Below are positions 16,715 through 25,878 of a stretch of DNA of 64,000 nucleotides, one piece after another. The stretch's first letter is position 1. The number at the start of each line of letters is the position of its first letter. Origin of the DNA: Luteolibacter sp. SL250 (GTDB taxonomy: Bacteria > Verrucomicrobiota > Verrucomicrobiia > Verrucomicrobiales > Akkermansiaceae); NCBI RefSeq assembly GCF_026625605.1, contig NZ_CP113054.1, positions 682,001-746,000 on the forward strand. The letters run 5' to 3'. Under the pieces are notes generated by a model. The model was not told the origin of the DNA and made no database searches. It worked only from the letters and a program-made list of their open reading frames with translations. The position numbers and the translations under genes were made by a program.

Positions 16715-17926
16715 CTATCGTCCCATCCAGAAGAGGCGGGCGATCCGCCCGAGGCAGCCGGGCGGTTTGGCGCGTTCGGTTTCCAGGATCTGGGCGTAGC
16801 GGATGAGACCGATGGCGGTGGCGAAGCGGGGGTCTTTGAAGCTGTTCTGCGAGCCGCTGAAGTCGGAGGATTCCGGGCGGTAGATGTCGCGCCCGAAGAC
16901 TTCGAACGCCAGCTCGCTGAACCCGCGCATCTGGCTGGTGCCGCCGGTGAGGAAGATGCCCGCGCCGATGTTCTCCACGGCACCTTCCGGAAGCCGCTGC
17001 TTCACCAGCTTGAGCGTTTCCTCCAGCCGCTGGCGGATCACTTCGTTCAGGATGCTGCGCTTCACCTCGACATCCGCATAGCCGCGCTCGTCGGTGAGTT
17101 TCGCGGTGCCGACCGCCTTCGCAGGATCCGCGGAGGCGTCGCCTTCGGTGACTTTGAGGGCTTCCGCCTTGGAAAAGGGAAGACCGGTGACGAGGTGGAT
17201 GTCATTGGTCACATGGTCGCCGCCCACGGGGATGCAGCCGGACGCGGCGATCGAGCCGCCCAGGTAGAGGGCGTAGTCGGTGGTGCCGCCACCGATGTCG
17301 ATCACCAGCGCGCCGCGCTCGCGTTGCTCGGGGTCGAGCGCCATCTGTGCGGTGGCGATGGGGGAGAAAACGACATCATCCACCTCCAGCGGCATCTCCC
17401 GGACCAGCTTGATGCTGTTCTGGATGCGGTTGCCGATGCCATGGACGATGTGGAAGTCCGCCTCCACGGTCTTGCCGAAGAGGCCGACAGGGGAGGTGTT
17501 GTGCTCCAGCCCGTCCAGCCAGTAGTTGCGGATGATGTTGTGGATGTAGACATGGTCCGCCGGGATGTGGACATCCTTCGCGATGTCCCGTGCTTCCTGC
17601 ACGTGTTCCGGTGCCACGGTGGGATCCCCCTCCGGCAGACGGAAGGTGCCGCGGTTGTTCACTCCCTGGATGTGGGAGCCGGTGACCGCCAGATACACGC
17701 TGCCGATCTCCACGTCGCTCGCGTCCTCCGCCTTCACCAGCGCGTCCTTCAGACAGGCCCGGGCCTGCGGGAAATCGTTGATCTCCCCCTTGCGGACGCC
17801 GGCGGTGTTGGTGACGCCGATGCCCAGGATCTTGATCGCGGTGTCCGGCTTCACTTCGCCGACCACCATGCAGGTCTTGCTGGTTCCGATTTCGAGTCCG
17901 ACGTGAATTTTCGAGCGGCGTGCCAT
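16715..17926 (-). CDS. ftsA: Cell division protein FtsA
   Basis: The 403-residue actin-like protein anchors FtsZ filaments to the membrane. It begins KIHVGLEIGTSKTCMVVGE (phosphate-1 motif) and has the SHIQGVNNRGTFRLPEGD region (1C domain), ALVIDIGGGTTDYALY (phosphate-2) and GIFLTGGTSQMRGF (adenosine motif). The last residues, GCLGRIARLFWMGR, form the amphipathic membrane-targeting helix. Length is normal. It follows ftsQ by 15 bases; downstream the inserted element separates it from ftsZ. Confidence 0.95.
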   Translation of the reverse strand: MARRSKIHVGLEIGTSKTCMVVGEVKPDTAIKILGIGVTNTAGVRKGEINDFPQARACLKDALVKAEDASDVEIGSVYLAVTGSHIQGVNNRGTFRLPEGDPTVAPEHVQEARDIAKDVHIPADHVYIHNIIRNYWLDGLEHNTSPVGLFGKTVEADFHIVHGIGNRIQNSIKLVREMPLEVDDVVFSPIATAQMALDPEQRERGALVIDIGGGTTDYALYLGGSIAASGCIPVGGDHVTNDIHLVTGLPFSKAEALKVTEGDASADPAKAVGTAKLTDERGYADVEVKRSILNEVIRQRLEETLKLVKQRLPEGAVENIGAGIFLTGGTSQMRGFSELAFEVFGRDIYRPESSDFSGSQNSFKDPRFATAIGLIRYAQILETERAKPPGCLGRIARLFWMGR

Positions 17927-17941
17927 GTTCGGGTGCGCGGA

Positions 17942-18913
17942 TCAGCGGCTGTTGAGGAGGGTGTTCAGATCACGGGAGCGCCGGTCGCGGCGCACGTCGT
18001 CGGCTGTCGGTTCCGGCACGATGACCGCCTTGGGAGGGGGGGCGGAGCCGCGGAGTGTGACGGGGACGTTGATCTTCGGGATGAGGTTGATGGTGGCGAT
18101 GGAGTAGTTGCCGCGGCTGGCATGGTCGATGGCGGCGCGGAAGTTGGCGATCTGGCGCTCGTGGTCGCCCAGACCGAAGGTCGCCGCCAGGCCCTCACGG
18201 GTCACCAGCTCCAGCGACCAACTGTTCGCCTGCCGCAGTGATTCGATGCGGGAGATGGAGGCGGGGTCGGCGGTGGTGGCGGCATCCAGCAACCGCATGC
18301 AGCGGGCGAGTTCCGGGTGGTCCACGGTCCTGCCGGAAGTGAGTTGATGATCCTCGCCGGCGGGAAGCAGGATGACGGGGAGTTTTTCCGCGGTTTCGAA
18401 CTGGACGGTGGTGCAGGGGAAGGCATGGCCGTCATGGTCGATGAGCAGACCTCCGGGCTTGCGCCCGAAAGAGTCCCCCTCGGTGGCGACCCAGGCGCAA
18501 GGCACGCGGGCGAGGACGCGCACATGCAGGGTCCCCGGAAGGCGGCGCTCCACCTGCACGGCGGAAAGAGCGGGCACGGCACGCAGCCGTTCGGTGACCT
18601 GGTCGATGTCCAGGGTGAACAGGTTCACCTGTGGATCGATGTCCGCGACCTGATAGACGCCGAACTCGTCGATGGCGCTGTTCTCGTTGAGATCCACCGT
18701 CTGCAGGCGGAAGTCCGGGTTCTCATGGAAGGCGTGGCGGATGCCCTTCCATGCCCCCCATCCCGCGGCTCCCACCATGCCGGCGATGAGCGCGTATTTC
18801 ATGCACCTGCCGAAGATCCGGAGGAAGCCGAACCACGCGATGCGCGGCGACATCACGCGCACCTGGAGGACGCTTGATTGCGGGCGTTTGCTGGGTCTGG
18901 AGGTCTTCTTCAT
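17942..18913 (-). CDS. ftsQ: Cell division protein FtsQ/DivIB
   Basis: The 323-residue bitopic division protein has a basic cytoplasmic N-terminus (MKKTSRPSKRPQS), one TM helix (MKYALIAGMVGAAGWGAW), then a POTRA domain (DFRLQTVDLNENSAIDEFGVYQVADI) and the beta domain with LPGTLHVRVLARVPCAWV and GLLIDHDGHAF. Identification rests on this layout and its place between ddl and ftsA. The C-terminal ~40 residues are Pro- and Arg-rich and probably disordered. Confidence 0.9.
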   Translation of the reverse strand: MKKTSRPSKRPQSSVLQVRVMSPRIAWFGFLRIFGRCMKYALIAGMVGAAGWGAWKGIRHAFHENPDFRLQTVDLNENSAIDEFGVYQVADIDPQVNLFTLDIDQVTERLRAVPALSAVQVERRLPGTLHVRVLARVPCAWVATEGDSFGRKPGGLLIDHDGHAFPCTTVQFETAEKLPVILLPAGEDHQLTSGRTVDHPELARCMRLLDAATTADPASISRIESLRQANSWSLELVTREGLAATFGLGDHERQIANFRAAIDHASRGNYSIATINLIPKINVPVTLRGSAPPPKAVIVPEPTADDVRRDRRSRDLNTLLNSR

Positions 18914-18949
18914 GGCGGTGTCCGGCGGACGGGCGGTGAGGCCCGCGGT

Positions 18950-19870
18950 TTATCGTTCCACGTTCAATGACAGTTCGGCGATGGTCTGGCAGAGGGCGGG
19001 GAAATGGATGCCTGCGGCGGCGGCGGCCTTCGGCAGGAGACTGGTCTCGGTCATGCCCGGGATGGTGTTCGCCTCCAGGACGAACGGACGGTTGTCCTTG
19101 TCCAGCAGGACGTCCACGCGGGCATAGACTTCGATGCCCAGCGCCTTGTAGGCGGCCAGAGCGGCTTCCTGCACGGAGCGGGTCGTTTCCTCATCCAGAT
19201 CAGCCGGGCAGATGTACTGGCTGCCTTTTCCGCCGGAGAGCCAGGGGTATTTGCTGGAGAAGTCGTAGTCGCCGTCCGGCGGGATGATGTGGACGACGGG
19301 CAGCGGGGTGCCATCCAGGATGCCCACGGTCAGTTCCCTGCCCTCGATGAATTCCTCGAGGAGCACGACGCCGTATTTCTCCGCGGCTTTCAGCAGCGCG
19401 GTGGGCACGTCATCCTGCACTTTCACGATCTGGATGCCCACGCTGGAGCCTTCCAGCGGCGGCTTGATGACCAGCGGCGCCTTGATGGTGGGGTTCGGCA
19501 GCAGGCCGGGTGAGAGGACAAGGACCTCCGAACGGGCGGTGGGGACGCCCGCCGCCACGAAGCGTTCCTTGGCGAGGGACTTGTCGATGGCGAGCTTGCT
19601 GCTCGCGGAGCCCGCACCGGTGTAGGGGATGCCCCTGGCTTCCAGGAAATCCTGGAGCTGGCCGTCTTCGCCGAAGGTGCCGTGGATGGCGTTGAAGGCG
19701 AGGTCGGTGCCTTCCGGCAGATCGACCGTGGTGCCGGTCACGTCCACGGTGACCGCGTCATGGCCGGCGTCGGTGAGCGCCTTGTGGATGGCCTTGCCGG
19801 TGGCGAGTGAAACCTCGCGCTCGGCGCCGGGGCCACCCATCAGGACGGCGATTCTCTTTCCTTGGAGCAT
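18950..19870 (-). CDS. ddl: D-alanine--D-alanine ligase
   Basis: The ATG at 19868-19870 gives a normal 306-residue Ddl; the frame stays open upstream only as a shadow of murB. The enzyme makes the D-Ala-D-Ala dipeptide for peptidoglycan. It begins GKRIAVLMGGPGAEREVSLATGKAI (the G-G-x-S-x-E-x-x-V-S-like loop, here PGAEREVS), then HGTFGEDGQLQDFLEARGIPYTGAGSASSKLAIDK, VIKPPLEGSSVGI, YGVVLLEEFIEGRELTVGIL and FVLEANTIPGMTETS (metal and ATP binding). It is five bases downstream of the MurC/MurB gene. Confidence 0.95.
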   Translation of the reverse strand: MLQGKRIAVLMGGPGAEREVSLATGKAIHKALTDAGHDAVTVDVTGTTVDLPEGTDLAFNAIHGTFGEDGQLQDFLEARGIPYTGAGSASSKLAIDKSLAKERFVAAGVPTARSEVLVLSPGLLPNPTIKAPLVIKPPLEGSSVGIQIVKVQDDVPTALLKAAEKYGVVLLEEFIEGRELTVGILDGTPLPVVHIIPPDGDYDFSSKYPWLSGGKGSQYICPADLDEETTRSVQEAALAAYKALGIEVYARVDVLLDKDNRPFVLEANTIPGMTETSLLPKAAAAAGIHFPALCQTIAELSLNVER

Positions 19871-19875
19871 GGCTT

Positions 19876-22176
19876 TCAGAAATCGGGTTCGTCTTCGCCG
19901 AGGATCTTGACCTCCGTTTCGAGGTCGACGTAGCGCTCGGTTTTGGCTTTGGCCTGGATGGATTCGATGAGGGTGAGGATCTCGGTGGCGGAGGCACCAC
20001 CGGTGTTGACGATGAAGTTGCCGTGGGATTCGGAAACGGCGGCCTTGCCGACGGACGTGCCCTTCAGGCCCATGGAGTCCACCAGGCGGCCCGCCGCGAT
20101 GACTTCCGGATTCTTGAAGACACATCCGGCGGATGCGGCGATGGGCTGTGAACTACGGCGCTTTTCGCGGGATTCTTCCCAGCGGGCCTTGATGTTTTCA
20201 GGTTTGTCAGGCTTGCCCTTGAAGACGGCCTGGAGCGCGAAGTTGCGGCGGAGTTCCGGCACGTTCCGGTAGCTGGCGACGATCTCGTCCCGCTCCCGGG
20301 TGCGGATCACGCCGTCCTCATCCAGGAAGGTGACGCGCACCACCTGATCGAAGGTTTCCGATCCCATAGCACCGGCGTTCATCCGGAGAGCGCCGCCGAC
20401 ATTGCCGGGGATGCCCTCCATCCATTCGAATCCGCCGATGCCGTGTCCTCCTGCCGCGCTGGCGAGTTTCTTCAGACGGACCCCGGCACCCGCCGTGACA
20501 TGGCCCTTGCCGTCCACGGTCACCTCGGAGAACACACCGCCGCTGGGGTGGATGACAGCACCGCGGATGCCGCCGTCGCGCACCAGCAGGTTCGACCCCC
20601 GGCCGACCACCCGTACCGGGATGCCGCGCTCCCGGCAATAGCTGACGAGGAAGGCGAAGGCGTAGAAACTGTGCGGCTCCATCCAATACTGCGCCGGTCC
20701 GCCGACGAGCATGGTGGTGTGCTTCTTCATCGGCTCGTAGAGACGGCCCTCGATTTCGCCCTCCGGCATCAGGGCGCGCATTTCCTCGAGCACCTTGAGA
20801 TCCGCGGAGATCTTCGTCCCGATCTCATGGACGTTCCCCGCACCGAGGGTGATGAGGAGATCCCCCGGCTCCAGCGCGTTGCCGACGGCGTGGTGGGCGG
20901 TCGCCAGATCCGGCACATAGGTCACCCGGATGTCGCCATGTTTTTCCACGGCATCGACCAAGGTCTGCCCGGAAATGCCCTCGATCGGCTTTTCGGAAGC
21001 GGCATAGACATCCGTGATGAAAATCCGGTCCGCCGCCTGCAGGACCTTGCCGAAATCATCGGCGAGCGCTTGGGTGCGGGTGTAGCGGTGGGGCTGGAAC
21101 AGGACGACAACGCGGCCGGGCTTCAGCGAGCGGGCGGTCTGCAGCGTCGCCGCCAGCTCGGACGGATGGTGGCCGTAGTCATCCACGATGCGGTAGTCCT
21201 TCGAGAGGTACTTCGTCTCGAAGCGCCGCTTCGCTCCGGCGAAAGTGGCGAGGGCACGCGCCACCTTGGCGAATTCCGCGCCGCAGCAGTCCGCCAGCGC
21301 GATCGCGCCGAGGGCGTTGAGGATATTGTGGTTTCCGGGGATGCCGAGTTCCACATCGCCCAGCGGCTCGCCGTTCTTCATCACGCAGAAGGCGGATGAG
21401 CCTTTCAGGTCGCGGATGTCGGACGCGGTGTAGTCCGCGTCGTCCCAGCCGTAGGAGATCGCATTCGGCCGTCCCGAGCAGATTTCATGGGCGACCGGAT
21501 CTTCCGCGCAGAAGACGATCTTGCCGGTGGTCTGGTCCGCCAGCTTCGTGAAGACCTCCTTGATGTGGTCGAGATCGCGGTAGAAATCGAGATGCTCCGC
21601 CTCGATGTTGAGGATGATCGAGTGTTCCGGGTGGTAGAGGGCCAGCGTGCCGTCGCTCTCATCCCCTTCCGCCACCATGTGGGTGCCGTCTTCCGACCAT
21701 TTCGCGTTCGCGCCCAGGATCGGGATCTCCGCGCCGACGTAGTGGCTGGGTTTCTGTCCGGCCTCACGCAACACGTGCGCGGTCATGGAGGAAGTCGTGG
21801 TTTTCCCGTGCGTTCCGGAAATGACGATGCCCTTCTTCGTGTGGAGGATGGCGGCCAGGCACTCGGCGCGGCGCAGCAGGGGGATGCCCGCATCCACAGC
21901 GGCGGCGTAGGCGGGATTTTCCGGACGGATGGCGGAGGAATACACCACCAGGTCAGCGTCCTTCACGGCTTCCCCGGTCTGCGGCGACCAGAACTCCAGG
22001 CCGATCTTCTGCATCCGCTCCGTTTCCCGGGTGGTCACACGGTCGCAGCCGCTCACCCGGTGGCCCATGCCAAGGAGCAGCAGCGCGAGGCCGCTCATGC
22101 CCGAACCGGCGACGCCGATGAGGTGGATGTGCAGCGGGTTGCTGCGGTCGGTGAGGCGCTGGCTGAGATCGGTCAT
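19876..22176 (-). CDS. murC/murB: Fused UDP-MurNAc--L-alanine ligase / UDP-GlcNAc-enolpyruvate reductase (MurC-MurB)
   Basis: A 766-residue bifunctional protein. Residues about 1-470 are MurC: HLIGVAGSGMSGLA, ATP loop GTHGKTTT (121-128), EGDESDGTL, GNHNILNALGA and DDYGHHPSEL. From about 480 it is MurB: VRVVGRGSNLLVRDGGIRG (FAD binding), GFEWMEGIPGNVGGALRMNAGA, ASAGCVFKNP (681-690) and the terminal E-containing LETEVKILG. In MurB the SAGS Ser is the proton donor; here it is Cys685, a variant found in some MurBs. MurC-MurB fusions are known in Verrucomicrobia and related groups. It overlaps murG by four bases. Confidence 0.96.
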   Translation of the reverse strand: MTDLSQRLTDRSNPLHIHLIGVAGSGMSGLALLLLGMGHRVSGCDRVTTRETERMQKIGLEFWSPQTGEAVKDADLVVYSSAIRPENPAYAAAVDAGIPLLRRAECLAAILHTKKGIVISGTHGKTTTSSMTAHVLREAGQKPSHYVGAEIPILGANAKWSEDGTHMVAEGDESDGTLALYHPEHSIILNIEAEHLDFYRDLDHIKEVFTKLADQTTGKIVFCAEDPVAHEICSGRPNAISYGWDDADYTASDIRDLKGSSAFCVMKNGEPLGDVELGIPGNHNILNALGAIALADCCGAEFAKVARALATFAGAKRRFETKYLSKDYRIVDDYGHHPSELAATLQTARSLKPGRVVVLFQPHRYTRTQALADDFGKVLQAADRIFITDVYAASEKPIEGISGQTLVDAVEKHGDIRVTYVPDLATAHHAVGNALEPGDLLITLGAGNVHEIGTKISADLKVLEEMRALMPEGEIEGRLYEPMKKHTTMLVGGPAQYWMEPHSFYAFAFLVSYCRERGIPVRVVGRGSNLLVRDGGIRGAVIHPSGGVFSEVTVDGKGHVTAGAGVRLKKLASAAGGHGIGGFEWMEGIPGNVGGALRMNAGAMGSETFDQVVRVTFLDEDGVIRTRERDEIVASYRNVPELRRNFALQAVFKGKPDKPENIKARWEESREKRRSSQPIAASAGCVFKNPEVIAAGRLVDSMGLKGTSVGKAAVSESHGNFIVNTGGASATEILTLIESIQAKAKTERYVDLETEVKILGEDEPDF

Positions 22177-23270
22177 GATGGGGAGACGGTGGCTTCGATG
22201 GCGCGGCAGACGCGATCCGCGGCGTCCGGGATCGCAAGTGCGCGGGCGGCTTGTGCCATGCGCTCACGGGTTTGCAAGTCTGTCAAAATCCCCGTCGCCA
22301 TTCCGGCGAGGGTGGCGGCGTCCAGGTCTTTCTGCTGGATGAGATGCGCGGCGCCCGCTTTGGCGAAAACTTCCGCGTTTTTCGTCTGGTGGTCGTCCGC
22401 CGCGAACGGGAACGGCACCAGGATGGATGGGATCCCGGAAATGGCGATTTCCGTCAGGCTTGAGGCCCCGGACCGGGAAATGATCAGGTCCGCCACGGCA
22501 TAGGCCGACGGCATCTGGTCGCAGAATCCCAGGATTTTGTGGTTCTCCCGCCCTCCGGCGATCTTGCTGACCGCCTCGAAATCAAGGTTTCCGGCGATGT
22601 GGAGGACCTGGAAGTTCACCGGCAGAAGGTTGCCTGCTTCCGCGCAGAGACGGTTCAGGCCCTGGGCCCCTTGGCTGCCCCCGGTGACCACGATGGTCGG
22701 TTTGGCAGGGTCCAAGCCGAATCTCGCTGCGGCCTCTTCCCGGCTGGGCAGGGCCAGGATCTCCGGCCGGACCGGTGTGCCGGTCAGCTCCGGATTGTGC
22801 CGGGGGAAGAACGCTTTGGCAGGCTCCAGACCCAGAAAGACCTGGGTGCAAAAGCGGCTGGTCAGCACGTTCGCCCGGCCCGGCCGCGCGTTCGAGTCAT
22901 GGATGAACGTCTTCAGCCCCAGTTTGTGCCCCGCATAAACCGGCGGCAGGGAGGTGAAGCCTCCCATTCCCAGCACCGCGTCCGGCTGGTAGTCGCGGAT
23001 CAGCTTCTTCGAGTGGCCGATGGCCTTCCAGAGCTTGATGAGGAAGGGGATCATCTTCGGGGAGGTGGTCGCCGGCTTGGCAACCGCCTGCACCCGCTCG
23101 AAGCGGAGATGGCTGTATTTCGCGGATGCCTGGGAATCGATCTTCTTCTCGGAGATCAGCAGCATCGCATCATGCCCGCCCGCTTTGAGGGCCTCCGCCA
23201 CGGCGATCCCGGGAAACAAGTGGCCACCGGTGCCACCACAGGCGATGAGAATTTTGAGGGATCTGGACAC
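22173..23270 (-). CDS. murG: UDP-GlcNAc:lipid I N-acetylglucosaminyltransferase MurG
   Basis: The 365-residue GT28 enzyme makes lipid II at the inner face of the membrane. The signatures are KILIACGGTGGHLFPGIAVAEAL (first G-loop), AVLGMGGFTSLPPVYAG, VVTGGSQGAQGLN (second G-loop), SRSGASSLTEIAISGIPSILVPFPFAADDHQTKNAEVF (donor site). The start is GTG at 23268-23270. It is the first gene of the minus-strand cluster; mraY, murD and ftsW are not adjacent upstream. Its stop overlaps the murC/murB start (ATGA). Confidence 0.96.
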   Translation of the reverse strand: MSRSLKILIACGGTGGHLFPGIAVAEALKAGGHDAMLLISEKKIDSQASAKYSHLRFERVQAVAKPATTSPKMIPFLIKLWKAIGHSKKLIRDYQPDAVLGMGGFTSLPPVYAGHKLGLKTFIHDSNARPGRANVLTSRFCTQVFLGLEPAKAFFPRHNPELTGTPVRPEILALPSREEAAARFGLDPAKPTIVVTGGSQGAQGLNRLCAEAGNLLPVNFQVLHIAGNLDFEAVSKIAGGRENHKILGFCDQMPSAYAVADLIISRSGASSLTEIAISGIPSILVPFPFAADDHQTKNAEVFAKAGAAHLIQQKDLDAATLAGMATGILTDLQTRERMAQAARALAIPDAADRVCRAIEATVSPS

Positions 23271-23348
23271 GTGGGAAATTCAGTGGGAGCGACGATCAGA
23301 AAAGCGCGAATCGCCGGGGAAGAGGGGGATTTCCCCTGCGCTGGCGGA

Positions 23349-23378
23349 AATGTAAAACAAATCCTAAATATCAAGCAA
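23349..23378 (-). promoter_or_regulatory. Weak sigma70-like promoter candidate before murG
   Basis: On the minus strand TTGCTT (23373-23378) and TACATT (23349-23354) are 18 bases apart in an AT-rich patch about 80 bases upstream of murG, unusual in this GC-rich sequence. Both boxes match consensus at only four positions. Confidence 0.3.
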
Positions 23379-23493
23379 ACCCCAAAAGGGGATCCGGAGC
23401 TTTTTGGACGGGTATTCCCGGTTTTCCAGCGTGTGGTAACCGGAAGAAACTTGCAGAATGCCCCAGCGGCATGTTATGGGCTGCGCCGCCCGA

Positions 23494-24279
23494 ATGGAAG
23501 TGGTTTCAGACATTGCGTTGCCGGTGGATTCGTGTCCCCGGCTTGTTGGGGTTCCGGGGGTACCGGACAGGAAGCGCCTGCGGGCGCTCAGCATCCCGGT
23601 TTCCCACTCAAAGACACCGGGCCGTTTCTATGATGCCTGCCGGGTGTTCTGGTTGGGCATTTTCAAATGCACCATGCGGATCCATACCTGTGGTCTGGAA
23701 AAGATGGCAGGAATCGAGGACGGGATGCTGGTGGCGGTCAGCCATGTGAGCCATCTCGATCCCATTGTGGTCAGCGCGGTTCTGGCGAGACGGGTCAGTT
23801 GGGTATCGAGGATCGAATTTTTCCAGAACTGGATTTCCCGTAAGGTGCTCTACCATGGGGGAGCGTTCCGTGTGGATCGCGGTGGGGCCGCCCTGCCAAC
23901 CATCCGCGAAGGGCTGAAGCGCCTCGGTCGCGGTGAAGTGGTCGGTATTTTCCCCGAAGGAGAGGTCATGGAGGGTGAGCGTTCCGTCCTGAGGGGCGCG
24001 ACGGTGAAGCGCGGGGTCTGCACGCTGGCGGCCCGCTCCGGGTGTCCGGTTGTGCCGGTGGTGGTGTTGGGGACGGATCGTTTGAGAAATGTCGGTCCTT
24101 GGCTTCCCGCGAAAAGGGGCACGTTGTGGATGCTGGTCGGCGAGCCGCTGCAGGCGGAGCCGGGGGACCATACCAAAGAAGGCCGCCGCCGGTTCGCGGC
24201 CCGTCTGGAAGCGGAATATGTGAAGCTCTACGCGGAAATCCGGGGGACCTTCGGGCTGCCGGAGACGATCGTGCCTTGA
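23494..24279 (+). CDS. 1-acyl-sn-glycerol-3-phosphate acyltransferase (PlsC-like)
   Basis: About 261 residues from the ATG at 23494. It has the four PlsC motifs: SHVSHLDPIV (H-x4-D catalytic, motif I), AFRVDRGGAALPTI (motif II), VGIFPEGEVMEG (motif III, FPEG) and VVPVVVLGTDRL (motif IV). This family acylates lysophosphatidic acid or related lysophospholipids at the inner membrane; a short hydrophobic stretch (FYDACRVFWLGIFKCTM) precedes motif I. It is divergent from murG. An in-frame ATG at 23458 is possible but gives an atypical N-terminus. Confidence 0.88.
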   Translation: MEVVSDIALPVDSCPRLVGVPGVPDRKRLRALSIPVSHSKTPGRFYDACRVFWLGIFKCTMRIHTCGLEKMAGIEDGMLVAVSHVSHLDPIVVSAVLARRVSWVSRIEFFQNWISRKVLYHGGAFRVDRGGAALPTIREGLKRLGRGEVVGIFPEGEVMEGERSVLRGATVKRGVCTLAARSGCPVVPVVVLGTDRLRNVGPWLPAKRGTLWMLVGEPLQAEPGDHTKEGRRRFAARLEAEYVKLYAEIRGTFGLPETIVP

Positions 24280-24322
24280 ATGGATGCTTTACGTTTAGGC
24301 ATTTTGATGCGAATATCCAAGA

Positions 24323-24586
24323 ATGAGAACAACCTTGGATTTGCCTGATCCCATTTTCCGGGATTTAAAGATCCGGGCAGCCCAAGAGGGGGTCAAGATG
24401 AAGGAATTGGTGGAGAAATACATCGTAGCAGGACTTCGTGGCCAGCAGGTGGCCGACGGAAAGCCTCTCTCCAGAAGTCCTTTGCCGGTTTTCCGTGAAT
24501 CCAAAGGGAGTACCGCTCCTGCTCTGTCCAACGCGGAACTGCAGGAGATTCTGGACAAGGAGGATGTTGATGGTCTCCACCATTGA
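24323..24586 (+). CDS. VapB-like ribbon-helix-helix antitoxin
   Basis: The 87-residue protein begins MRTTLDLPDPIFRDLKIRAAQEGVKMKELVEKYIVAGL, a ribbon-helix-helix DNA-binding fold whose first strand is R-T-T-L-D-L. The C-terminal half (ALSNAELQEILDKEDVDGLHH) would bind the toxin. It is followed by a PIN-domain gene whose start lies inside its 3' end, the usual antitoxin-toxin order. It probably represses its own promoter. Confidence 0.83.
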   Translation: MRTTLDLPDPIFRDLKIRAAQEGVKMKELVEKYIVAGLRGQQVADGKPLSRSPLPVFRESKGSTAPALSNAELQEILDKEDVDGLHH

Positions 24587-24995
24587 TCTGCCGGACGTCA
24601 ATGTTTGGCTGGCGCTGGCGGATAGCGACCACGCGTTCCATCGGCCGGCGAGAGCCTATTGGGGTGGACTGAGGCCGGAAGGACTGGCCTTCTGCCGTGT
24701 GACGATGATGGGGTTCCTCCGGTTGGTCACGCACCCCAAGGTCATGGCGGGCCGACCATATACGAGAACGGAAGCTTGGGAAATCTACCGGACTTTCCGT
24801 GCATTGCCAGAGGTCACGTTTCTCAAGGAACCGGACGATGTGGAAATCCATTTTGAGTCGCTGGAGTTTTCCCAGAGGCTTTGGACGGACGCGTACCTCG
24901 CGGCGTTCGCTTTGTCGGGAAACCACCGGATCGTCTCATTCGATGCGGATTTCCAACAGTTCAGCGGATTGGAATTGCTTCTGCTGGAACAGTGA
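24570..24995 (+). CDS. VapC-type PIN-domain toxin
   Basis: The start was set at ATG 24570 because AAGGAGG lies at 24557-24563, six bases upstream; this overlaps the antitoxin gene by 17 bases. The 141-residue PIN domain shows Asp9 in IDLPDVNVWLALADSDH, Asp107 in WTDAYLAAFA and acidic residues in SFDADFQQF (125-127), the metal-binding acids of PIN ribonucleases. The position usually holding Glu after the third helix reads CRVTMMGFLRL, as in the subfamily with Thr there. Expected to cleave RNA when released from VapB. Confidence 0.85.
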   Translation: MVSTIDLPDVNVWLALADSDHAFHRPARAYWGGLRPEGLAFCRVTMMGFLRLVTHPKVMAGRPYTRTEAWEIYRTFRALPEVTFLKEPDDVEIHFESLEFSQRLWTDAYLAAFALSGNHRIVSFDADFQQFSGLELLLLEQ

Positions 24996-25005
24996 TTCCT
25001 GATCC

Positions 25006-25821
25006 TCAGCAGAGACGGATCATATCCTTCACGAACTGGCCCCAGAGGAAGAACAGGCCGCGCTTCGAGTATTTGAAATGGCCGTCACCTGTCAGGCGGA
25101 TGATGCCGGAGGCGAGGTTGTGCTCCACCTGGCTGCGCATCTCCTTTTCGATGCTGTCTTCGATCACCTCGGGATCTGGCATGCGGAGGTCATCCGCGAC
25201 CTTCATCCGGAGCAGGAATTCCTGATGGTTGGTGAGGATCTGGTGGAAGCAGCTCCGTTCGCAGGGGACATGGTTCCATCGGACGTTGGGAGGACAGCGG
25301 AGGGTGGGGGCGAAGGGAAAGTTCGTCGTCCTCCAGATGTTGCCCTTCGAGTCATGGGAGGTGATGGAGATGAAGGCGAAGGTGACGTCGCATTGCTCGC
25401 AGAGGCATACCGCGGCGATGGCCCGTTCCTCCGGGTGCCAGAACAGGCGGAAGAACTGCTGCATGCCCGCCCATTCCCAGCCGCAGTCGGAGACATGCTC
25501 GAACCCTGCCTCATCCATGGCGGAGGCGGCCTCCGTCGCATTCGGGAAATGGGATGGGTTCGGCAGCGACTTGTGGGAAAGCCGGTTGTCGAGCGGCAGC
25601 TTCATCCGCCGGACGCGGGTGAGCAACTCGATCCACGGTAGCAGGAACCACATCCCAGCCCCCATGGCCCCGACCACAATCTTTCCGCTGACGAAGTAGA
25701 ACAGGAAGAAGGTAGCGCCGAGAAAAAGGGCGGCCCCCAGCTTCCTCAGTACGAACTGCCGGGAACTGCGCAGCGCAACGGCAAGGACAAACAAGCCGAT
25801 GACGATCAGGGTTTCACGCAT
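25006..25821 (-). CDS. Membrane protein of unknown function with Cys-rich soluble domain
   Basis: The 271-residue protein starts with two membrane segments (ETLIVIGLFVLAVALRSS and LGAALFLGATFFLFYFVSGKIVVGAMGAGMWFLL). The soluble part contains AMDEAGFEHVSDCGWEWAGMQQFFRLFWHPEERAIAAVCLCEQCDVTFAFISI and a later CPPNVRW...CERSC, giving several Cys that could bind a metal. No family is recognised. It converges on vapC with a 10-base gap. Confidence 0.6.
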   Translation of the reverse strand: MRETLIVIGLFVLAVALRSSRQFVLRKLGAALFLGATFFLFYFVSGKIVVGAMGAGMWFLLPWIELLTRVRRMKLPLDNRLSHKSLPNPSHFPNATEAASAMDEAGFEHVSDCGWEWAGMQQFFRLFWHPEERAIAAVCLCEQCDVTFAFISITSHDSKGNIWRTTNFPFAPTLRCPPNVRWNHVPCERSCFHQILTNHQEFLLRMKVADDLRMPDPEVIEDSIEKEMRSQVEHNLASGIIRLTGDGHFKYSKRGLFFLWGQFVKDMIRLC

Positions 25822-25878
25822 GGGTTGGGAGGCGGAATGGGAAATCTGCGGCCGGAACGCCGCAGGTGCGAGAACTTT

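Noticed and set aside
19871-20125. N-terminal extension of the Ddl frame
   Set aside because: It overlaps the murB end in another frame and reads as low-complexity Arg/His. Ddl starts normally at 19870.
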